Source: Marinomonas alcarazii
GTDB lineage: Bacteria > Pseudomonadota > Gammaproteobacteria > Pseudomonadales > Marinomonadaceae
Direction: 5' to 3'
DNA: 64,000 nucleotides
Assembly: GCF_003208215.1 (NCBI RefSeq)
Contig: NZ_QKLW01000001.1
Coordinates: 762,234-826,233 of the forward strand
Shown: piece by piece, positions 57,854-64,000 of the stretch
How the letters are laid out: each line of letters starts with the position of its first letter
How positions within the stretch are numbered: the first letter of the stretch is position 1
Notes under the pieces: generated by a model
Seen by the model: the letters and a program-made list of their open reading frames with translations, nothing else
Told to the model about the DNA's origin: nothing
The model's database searches: none
Position numbers and translations under genes: made by a program

Positions 57854-58795
57854 TTAATTCATCTTTTTATCAATAACAGTTTCAATGGTGTCTAAAATTG
57901 CATGCGCTGCCAATGGTCCCGCCGCACTTGTCCAAAGCTGTCCGTTAACAGTCATAACGTGGTTTTCTTTAACAACATTTAGGCGAGAAAACGAAGGCGA
58001 GGTTTTAGCGGCTTCGAGTGCGGCATTGCCTTCATTGTTCAGTGTTGCCAAGAACAACCAGTCATTGTCCACTTTAGATAAATTTTCTAAGCTAAGAGGG
58101 CTACTGTGTGGACGTCCTTCTTTGACGACACCTGCATCGTTAATCTCAAAACCAACGGAAGCTAGGATGTCAGGTGCAAAAATCTGTGAAGACATGACGA
58201 CAGGTCCTTGAGGCATCCAGCGAGCAAGTGTTGCTGAACGCTCATTTTGAGGTAATTTAGTTGTAATCTTGTTTTTAAGCGCACTTGCACGTTTCTCTAT
58301 ATCAGCAAGAATGACATCCATTTCGTCAGTCTTGTTCAATGCATCAGCATAAACGTGGGCTATCGTTTCCCATGAACCTGTAACTATTCCTGGGGATTTT
58401 GGCACGACAGTTGGTGCGATTTTCGAAAGAATATTGTATTGATCTTGGGACAAAGTCGCTGATGCTAGAATCAAGTCTGGTCGCTGAGCAACGATGGCTT
58501 CTAAGTTGTTTTGTCTCGAAGTGCCCACGATGCTGATATTGCCGACACGATCTTGAATGTACTCTGCGACGGAATCACCACCCCGTGTAGCAACCGCCGC
58601 CAAAGGTTTAAATCCCAAAGCAATCGCGCTATCTAAGGCATCTTCGGATAAAGTAACCACACGTTTTACCTCGTCATTAACCTTAACATTACCGTATTTC
58701 GTGCTAACAGTATGTTCCGCTGCGAATGTAGTAAAAGAAGCGGCTAAACCAGCACACAGTAATATTTTCTTAAACGAAGGGCGATTAAACGTCAT
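57854..58795 (-). CDS. Ferric-siderophore periplasmic binding protein, FecB type
   Basis: 313 residues. Signal peptide with cut after TTFA; a class III binding fold begins AEHTVSTKYGNVKV, with LSEDALDSAIALGFKPLAA and RPDLILASATL typical of FecB. Probably binds Fe(III)-citrate or another siderophore; the ligand is not determined. The ATG at 58795 is 9 nt from an AAGGA box. Another in-frame ATG at 58804 is too close to that box. Confidence 0.88.
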   Translation of the reverse strand: MTFNRPSFKKILLCAGLAASFTTFAAEHTVSTKYGNVKVNDEVKRVVTLSEDALDSAIALGFKPLAAVATRGGDSVAEYIQDRVGNISIVGTSRQNNLEAIVAQRPDLILASATLSQDQYNILSKIAPTVVPKSPGIVTGSWETIAHVYADALNKTDEMDVILADIEKRASALKNKITTKLPQNERSATLARWMPQGPVVMSSQIFAPDILASVGFEINDAGVVKEGRPHSSPLSLENLSKVDNDWLFLATLNNEGNAALEAAKTSPSFSRLNVVKENHVMTVNGQLWTSAAGPLAAHAILDTIETVIDKKMN

Positions 58796-58888
58796 AACAT
58801 ACATTCCTTAAAAATGAATATTTTCAATAAGCAGTACGCTTCAGTGCGAGCTGGAGTATTGAGGGTATAAAGAAACCAAATCAAGTTT

Positions 58889-58907
58889 AGTAATGATAAC
58901 GCTTCTT
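58889..58907 (-). promoter_or_regulatory. Fur-box-like site
   Basis: The 19-nt site matches about 12 of 19 positions of the Fur consensus, including an uninterrupted TAATGATAA. It is embedded in GTAAT-N13-ATTAC. It lies about 95-110 nt upstream of the iron-importer start, consistent with iron repression of that operon. Confidence 0.45.
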
Positions 58908-59061
58908 ATTACTGTGTTTAACTGTTTAATCTAATGAAAGCACTGCAAAAAATGCAACGTAGCGTTTTACAATTCGAGTATTTCTCAGGCGGGGCGTATT
59001 CGTAGAATAAGAACCAAGATGAATTTATGAAATAGTGTCGTTTAGCTATTGGTCTGAAATG

Positions 59062-59089
59062 AAAAAAAGCGCTCTTTTACTGAGCGCTT
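59062..59089 (-). terminator. Terminator of the peptide-type importer operon
   Basis: 8-bp stem AAGCGCTC/GAGCGCTT with a 7-nt loop; on the minus strand it is followed by a run of T. It lies about 20 nt after the stop of the OppF-like ATPase. Confidence 0.88.
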
Positions 59090-59109
59090 AAAAACACTAT
59101 TTGTATGCT

Positions 59110-59892
59110 CTAATAAATATTAGATTCAGCTGTTACGTTTGTTGCTTCTGTATGATAGCAACAATCCAGAAGCATTCTGGTGTAAGGTTCTGATGCATTA
59201 TGATTAGCAAGATCGTCAGAGGATATGGTTTCTACAATGCGGCCACTTTGCATAACGGCAACACGATCACAGAGATAAGACACGACACCCAAATCATGAG
59301 TAACCATAAGATACGTTAGACCTTCTTTTTCCTTTAAGTCTTTTAATAAATTTAAGATTTCAGCTTGCACTGAAACGTCCAGCGCTGAAGTAGGTTCATC
59401 CAATAAAAGGATCTTTGGTTCAAGTATCAAGGCTCTAGCGATAGCTACGCGTTGACGTTGCCCCCCAGATAATTGATGTGGCGACCGATAGCGGAAGCTA
59501 TTATCCAAGCCTACCTTTTTCAGTATGGTGGTAATCCGTTCGTCTCTGTTGTCCATTTTATGAATTTTCAAAGGTTCCGCTAACGCGGTCTCAATACTGT
59601 GTCTTGGGTGCAATGATCCGTATGGATCCTGAAAAACCATTTGCATATCGATGCAGCGTTTTTTGTCGAGCTTATGTTGCAATTGCTCGCCATTCACAGA
59701 CAGCTGACCTGACCAGTGATGGTATTGTCCTGCAAGGCAGCGTAAGACAGTTGTTTTTCCTGAGCCAGATTCACCTACTAGACCAAAGGATTCTCCTGCC
59801 TGAATCTGAAGACAAACGTCGTGTAAAACTTTGCTTTCATTAACACCACTACCAAAAGATAAGTTGAGTTTTTCAATGTCGATTATATTCAT
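59110..59892 (-). CDS. Peptide-type ABC ATPase, DppF/OppF-like
   Basis: 260 residues. Walker A GESGSGKT, signature LSGGQRQR, Walker B LLLLDEPTSALD. Lacks the long C-terminal oligopeptide extension. Last gene of the operon, 11 nt after the partner ATPase. Pairs with it as the energy module. Confidence 0.88.
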   Translation of the reverse strand: MNIIDIEKLNLSFGSGVNESKVLHDVCLQIQAGESFGLVGESGSGKTTVLRCLAGQYHHWSGQLSVNGEQLQHKLDKKRCIDMQMVFQDPYGSLHPRHSIETALAEPLKIHKMDNRDERITTILKKVGLDNSFRYRSPHQLSGGQRQRVAIARALILEPKILLLDEPTSALDVSVQAEILNLLKDLKEKEGLTYLMVTHDLGVVSYLCDRVAVMQSGRIVETISSDDLANHNASEPYTRMLLDCCYHTEATNVTAESNIY

Positions 59893-59903
59893 AAAGCTCC
59901 CCC

Positions 59904-60743
59904 TTAATTGAATAACCAGCTTGGATCCCTTTGCAGGGTTGGAAGGCGGTTTCGAATATCGCCTATTCTAGGCGGTGCTTTGAGTAAGCCTTGTGTGTAT
60001 GGGTGTTGCGCATTTTCAAGTTCACTGGCCTTAATAGATTCCACAACTCGGCCTGCGTACATAACCAGTACGCGGTCACAGTAATTACGTACCAGATCTA
60101 GGTCATGACTAATAAAGATAAGCCCAATATTGCGTTCGCTGATCAACTCATCAAGTAAGTTAAGTACTTGGCGCTGAACGGATACATCAAGTGCAGAGGT
60201 GGGTTCATCCGCAATGATTATTTCTGGCTCAGGAATTAACATCATTGCAATCATAACCCTTTGACCCATTCCGCCTGATACTTCATGAGGGTAAAGAGAG
60301 TAGACTCGCTCTGGGTCACGAATTTGTACTTTTTCAAGCATAGTTATGGCTTTTTCTTTGGCGATTTTTTTGCTTACTTTGTAATGAGCAAGGTAAGCTT
60401 CCGCAATTTGATCGCCAACTTTCATGACAGGATTCAGTGAGTATTTTGGATCTTGCATTATCATCGATATTCTGCGGCCGCGAATATTCTGCATGGTTTT
60501 ATCGTTTGCCTGTAACAAATCGATATCACCAAATTGCAATTTTTCGGCTTTCACTGTGGCATTTTTAGGGTGAAGTTTTAATAAACTTCGGCCCACCGTC
60601 GATTTACCTGATCCAGACTCTCCAACGATCGCTAGCTTCTCTTGCCCTAGAGTAAATGAGACATCACGTACCGCATTTACTTGGCTCCCTTCATGAGAAA
60701 AGCTAATTTGGAGATTTTTAACTTCTAATTTTGTATCTTCCAT
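59904..60743 (-). CDS. Peptide-type ABC ATPase, DppD/OppD-like
   Basis: 279 residues. Walker A GESGSGKS, signature VSGGMGQRV, Walker B IIIADEPTSALD, and a C-terminal APPRIGDIRNRLP tail of the OppD type. The ATG at 60743 with an AAGGTG box was chosen; an upstream in-frame extension lies inside the permease gene. Confidence 0.9.
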   Translation of the reverse strand: MEDTKLEVKNLQISFSHEGSQVNAVRDVSFTLGQEKLAIVGESGSGKSTVGRSLLKLHPKNATVKAEKLQFGDIDLLQANDKTMQNIRGRRISMIMQDPKYSLNPVMKVGDQIAEAYLAHYKVSKKIAKEKAITMLEKVQIRDPERVYSLYPHEVSGGMGQRVMIAMMLIPEPEIIIADEPTSALDVSVQRQVLNLLDELISERNIGLIFISHDLDLVRNYCDRVLVMYAGRVVESIKASELENAQHPYTQGLLKAPPRIGDIRNRLPTLQRDPSWLFN

Positions 60744-60756
60744 AAAAATCACACCT

Positions 60757-61659
60757 TTAGTTTCTAGGGTCGAGTAGGTCACGTAAACCATCGCCAAGTA
60801 AATTGAATGCCAGACTGACGAGCATAATTGCAGCGCCTGGAGCGGCAACGAGCCACCAATTTTCTAACATATAGCTACGGCCTGTAGATATCATCGCCCC
60901 CCATTCAGGCAAAGGAGCCTGAGCACCAAGTCCTAAGAAGCCTAAACCTGCTGCGGTCAAAATAATTCCAGCCATATTCATTGTTAGACGAACGATGACG
61001 GAAGATAGGCACATTGGAACAATATGGCGAAAAATGATTCGTGTAGCAGAGGCACCTTGTAATTGAACCGCAACAATATAATCCGCTTTACGCAATTGAA
61101 GGGTTTCTGCTCTTGCCAAGCGTGCTATAGGCGGCCAAGTTGTTAGAGCAATAGCAATAACAGCATGTTCAAGGCCAGGCCCTAAAGCAGCAACAAAGGC
61201 TAAGGCTAGGACAAGCCCAGGGAATGAAATGAAAATATCCGTGATTCGCATGAAAACGGTATCGATGATGCCACCGAAATAACCTGAAATGGTGCCTATT
61301 GCTAAACCTATTGGTCCAACAATTATGGTAACTAATGCAATGATATACAGGGTTATACGAGAACCATAGACAAGACGACTAAAGATGTCTCTTCCAAATT
61401 CATCGGTACCGAACCAATGCTCAGCGCTAGGTGCCTGTAAGCTATTGCTGAGCTGCTGAGCAAGCGGATTATGAGTTGCAATCCAAGGTGCGAATACCGC
61501 TATTACAAGTAGCAATATCACGACAACAAGACCCGCAGCGGTCAAAGGATTACGTATGATTCGTTTACAGCCATGACCTACCGTTTTTAATAACATCATT
61601 AGGTTGGCATTAGTTGATTTTGAGATTGAAGACGACTTCATTGTTGAATTTGTAATCAT
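60757..61659 (-). CDS. Peptide-type ABC permease, DppC/OppC-like
   Basis: 300 residues. HWFGTDEFGRDIFSRLVYG is the family hallmark. EAA loop region with ATRIIFRHIVPMC. 4-nt overlap with the upstream permease gene. Confidence 0.9.
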   Translation of the reverse strand: MITNSTMKSSSISKSTNANLMMLLKTVGHGCKRIIRNPLTAAGLVVVILLLVIAVFAPWIATHNPLAQQLSNSLQAPSAEHWFGTDEFGRDIFSRLVYGSRITLYIIALVTIIVGPIGLAIGTISGYFGGIIDTVFMRITDIFISFPGLVLALAFVAALGPGLEHAVIAIALTTWPPIARLARAETLQLRKADYIVAVQLQGASATRIIFRHIVPMCLSSVIVRLTMNMAGIILTAAGLGFLGLGAQAPLPEWGAMISTGRSYMLENWWLVAAPGAAIMLVSLAFNLLGDGLRDLLDPRN

Positions 61660-62690
61660 TTTCGTGTCCTCGGATCAAATACTCGATAAAGCAAATCTGT
61701 CAGTAAATTCAGTGATATAAAAATTAGACCAATGAGTAAAATTGATGCGACCACGGCATTCATATCACCGAGCAAAAGGCTACTAGTAAGGTATTGTCCA
61801 AAACCTGGCCAAGCAAAAACCGTTTCAATTAAAACGGCACCTTCTAATAACGAGCCGTAGGAGAGGGTAATAATAGTGAGCAATTGCACAAGAATATTGC
61901 GAAACGCGTGACGCCAGATAACCACACGTTTAGGCAAACCTTTAACTTGGGCAGTCAAAATATATTCTTGTGAAAGCTGCTCTAACATGAAACTGCGTGT
62001 CATACGGGTAATGAATGAAACAGCGTTCAATCCCAGTATAAAGGCAGGCAAAATGATGTGCTTAATCGCACTTTGAAATACATCCCAGTCTCTTGCCAGA
62101 GCAGAATCTATCAATAACATCCCAGTAACTGGGTCGACAAAGCCATCGTAGGCTAAATCTACGCGCCCAGATCCACCAACGACATTAAGCCAAGCATAGA
62201 AGATAATTAGACCTATCATCCCTACCCAAAATACGGGTGTTGAATAACCAAAGAGGCTGATAACTCGGATAATATGGTCAACAGCGCGACCTTTGTTAAC
62301 GGCAGCGTACACACCTAATGGAATGCCGATAACAATACCAAAGATAATCGCGACAGTGGCGAGCTCCAGTGTTGCAGGAAAAACACGTGCAATATCTTCT
62401 ATTACTGGACGACCTGTTAGTAGGGCGTTACCAAAGTCTCCATGAGCAATGTCATTTAAATAATATAAATACTGAGTGTAGAGGGGCTTATCTAACCCCA
62501 TTTCTTTGTAAACTTGTTCATACGTTGAATTATCAGCATCTGGCCCTACGACAGAAAGAACAGGGTCGATGGGCATTACTCGACCGATAAAAAACGTCAA
62601 TGCAAGCAAACCTAATAGCGTAATGGCGACGGAGCTAAGTCCACCAAAGAAATGCTTAAAACGCTTATTTGATAACTGGAAAGTAAGCAA
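61656..62690 (-). CDS. Peptide-type ABC permease, DppB/OppB-like
   Basis: 344 residues. Blocks VMPIDPVLSVVGPDA, LDKPLYTQYLYYL and IWRHAFRNILVQLL (EAA loop). The TTG at 62690 has a GGAG box 7 nt upstream; an in-frame GTG at 62723 would put that box inside the gene. Follows the binding-protein gene after a hairpin. Confidence 0.85.
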   Translation of the reverse strand: MLTFQLSNKRFKHFFGGLSSVAITLLGLLALTFFIGRVMPIDPVLSVVGPDADNSTYEQVYKEMGLDKPLYTQYLYYLNDIAHGDFGNALLTGRPVIEDIARVFPATLELATVAIIFGIVIGIPLGVYAAVNKGRAVDHIIRVISLFGYSTPVFWVGMIGLIIFYAWLNVVGGSGRVDLAYDGFVDPVTGMLLIDSALARDWDVFQSAIKHIILPAFILGLNAVSFITRMTRSFMLEQLSQEYILTAQVKGLPKRVVIWRHAFRNILVQLLTIITLSYGSLLEGAVLIETVFAWPGFGQYLTSSLLLGDMNAVVASILLIGLIFISLNLLTDLLYRVFDPRTRK

Positions 62691-62746
62691 AGTAAATCTC
62701 CAAAATAATGGTGAGAAAGCCACTATTTACAAAGTAACTAGTGGCT

Positions 62747-62772
62747 AGTGCTGGACAGAGTAGGCCAGCACT
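62747..62772 (-). other. Intercistronic hairpin in the peptide importer operon
   Basis: 8-bp perfect stem AGTGCTGG/CCAGCACT with a 10-nt loop, no T tract on the minus strand. Such hairpins after binding-protein genes often stabilise the upstream message and give uneven expression. Confidence 0.55.
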
Positions 62773-62792
62773 TTCGTTGTAAAAGAATTCTC

Positions 62793-64000
62793 TTAACGCT
62801 CTTTAGTAACTTCTCGTAACCGAGTCGTTGCCGCCTGGTGGCCTTCGTAGTGTTTCACATCGGTTCTAAGCAGAACGGTGTCTAACATTTGTGAAACGGG
62901 GAAGATGGCTCCAATTTGAGTTTCATAAATATTTTGAACATCTTGATACATTTCAATTTGCTTTTGTGCGTCTTTCTCTAGCAGCGCGTTTTCAATAATG
63001 GTGTTTATTTCTGGGCTATAAAATCCAGTACGCCAGCCTTGAAAATTAGTCAGTTTGGCTTCATCGCTGTTATCAGGGTTGTAAACTAATGAGCGCAAGC
63101 TTGAGTGAGGATGTGGTTCAATACCGCCACCGCCTCGGCCAACCAACATCTCGAATTTACGTTCGCGCATTGCGCCATAGACCTGATTGCCTGTACCTGT
63201 GATGATTTCTGCATCAATACCTGCTTGAGCAAGAGTAGATTGCAAGCTTGTAGCGATATTGATAAATGGAAGTTGAGACAACACTCTAATGCTGGTTTTG
63301 AACCCGTCTGGATAGCCTGCTTCTGCTAGAAGCGTTTTGGCTTTTTGGACATTTAATGCATAACCAGGTTCAGGGAGAGTTGCATCTAATCCTAGTTTGA
63401 GCGGGCGTTGGTGCAAAACACCATAATTCGGCATGATTGAATCGTTTATTCCTTTGTAATCGATCAAATAGCGCACTGCCTCGCGCACTTTTTTGTTCGA
63501 AAACTTATCGTCTTTCATGCTTACTGCGACATAGTAAAGTGTGCCACGGATCGTCGCTTCTGAACGGATATTGTCGTCTTTTTTTAAGGCTTCGATGTCA
63601 GGAACCGACATTCCCATGGCGATATCAATATCGCCACGTTCCAGCATTAAGCGCAATGATTGAGACTCTGTCATATGGCGCATTACAATACGCTTCATCT
63701 CGGAAGGCTCGCGCCAATAATCATCGAATCTGGTCATTAGAACACGGTCTTTTGCTCGCCAATCTCTCAATTGAAAAGGGCCTGAACCAGCAACATTTGT
63801 GGTTAGCCACGCGTGGCCTAAATCGCCATCTTTTTCATGTTTTAAGACCTCTTTACTATCAACAATAAAAGCACTTGGAGAGCTACCGAGTGTATAAAGT
63901 ACTAAGTTAGGGTCTGTTTTTTCTGGCAAGCTAATTTCAACTGTATAGTCGTCTTTTGCTTGAATAAATTGTTCGACATTATCAGCAGTGAAGCCGTATG
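62793..64000 (-). CDS. Peptide-type ABC substrate-binding protein, 5' partial
   Basis: C-terminal 402 residues or so of an SBP family 5 protein; the frame stays open to the window edge, so the signal peptide and first lobe lie outside. Family blocks: AGSGPFQLRDW, VREAVRYLIDYKGI, LLAEAGYPDGF. Binds peptides or a related ligand for the four downstream genes. Order binding protein-permease-permease-ATPase-ATPase is complete. Confidence 0.88.
   Translation of the reverse strand, partial: YGFTADNVEQFIQAKDDYTVEISLPEKTDPNLVLYTLGSSPSAFIVDSKEVLKHEKDGDLGHAWLTTNVAGSGPFQLRDWRAKDRVLMTRFDDYWREPSEMKRIVMRHMTESQSLRLMLERGDIDIAMGMSVPDIEALKKDDNIRSEATIRGTLYYVAVSMKDDKFSNKKVREAVRYLIDYKGINDSIMPNYGVLHQRPLKLGLDATLPEPGYALNVQKAKTLLAEAGYPDGFKTSIRVLSQLPFINIATSLQSTLAQAGIDAEIITGTGNQVYGAMRERKFEMLVGRGGGGIEPHPHSSLRSLVYNPDNSDEAKLTNFQGWRTGFYSPEINTIIENALLEKDAQKQIEMYQDVQNIYETQIGAIFPVSQMLDTVLLRTDVKHYEGHQAATTRLREVTKER

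Larger units (their letters stand above)
58796..59109. other. Intergenic region between Fec-type and peptide-type importers
   Basis: 314 nt without a gene. It holds the Fur-box-like site for the iron importer at 58889-58907 and the terminator of the peptide importer operon at 59062-59089. Nothing else was recognised. Confidence 0.7.

Overview
The window is a contiguous stretch of chromosome from a Gram-negative gammaproteobacterium. The fimV-truA-trpF-trpB-trpA-accD-folC-dedD-cvpA-purF-metZ block, the groESL operon next to fxsA, yajQ, uup and the moderate GC content all fit a marine Oceanospirillales-type genome such as Marinomonas. That assignment is inference from gene content and order; no rRNA or species marker is present. 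There are no tRNA or rRNA genes, insertion sequences, CRISPR arrays or prophage genes.

Layout. (1) 1-5.6 kb: a galactose/galactonate (De Ley-Doudoroff) operon with dgoK (cut by the window edge), dgoA, an SMP-30 lactonase, a GH42 beta-galactosidase and a sugar-binding protein. The binding-protein gene has its own promoter, flanked by two copies of a GRAAC-N3-GTTYC dyad. (2) 5.7-10.4 kb: a nickel/peptide-type ABC importer with a fused double ATPase, preceded by a good Zur-box-like site. (3) 10.6-16.0 kb: a small secreted protein, then a multi-sensor hybrid kinase overlapping a REC-GGDEF response regulator. (4) 16.1-24.6 kb: housekeeping genes, including leuA with a divergent Lrp-family regulator, ribA, a DEAD-box helicase, DUF1415, an S1-domain protein, a ketopantoate-reductase-like protein, yajQ, an alkyltransferase-like protein and fxsA. 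(5) 24.7-26.7 kb: groESL with a sigma32-like promoter. (6) 26.8-39.6 kb: a divergent EAL protein, fimV, and the truA-trp-accD-folC-dedD-cvpA-purF supra-operon followed by metZ. (7) 39.7-44.0 kb: an RND efflux pump with its adaptor, on the minus strand. (8) 44.2-51.3 kb: four tightly packed genes, uup - DUF2760 - Hsp70 - long Hsp70. (9) 51.3-54.7 kb: an MltC-type transglycosylase and an OsmC-YcaO fusion protein. (10) 54.9-58.8 kb: a ferric-siderophore ABC importer with a Fur-box-like site. (11) 59.1-64.0 kb: a peptide-type ABC importer whose binding protein runs off the window.

The best candidate for an under-described system is the uup-DUF2760-Hsp70-Hsp70 cluster. It holds two divergent Hsp70s with no J-domain or GrpE partner, packed 3-4 nt apart behind a ribosome-associated ABC-F protein. 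Also worth attention are the Zur-like site in front of the fused-ATPase importer, the twin operators in the galactoside locus, the OsmC-YcaO fusion with its dyad-rich leader, and the leuA/Lrp divergent region. Several neighbouring convergent genes share one bidirectional terminator.
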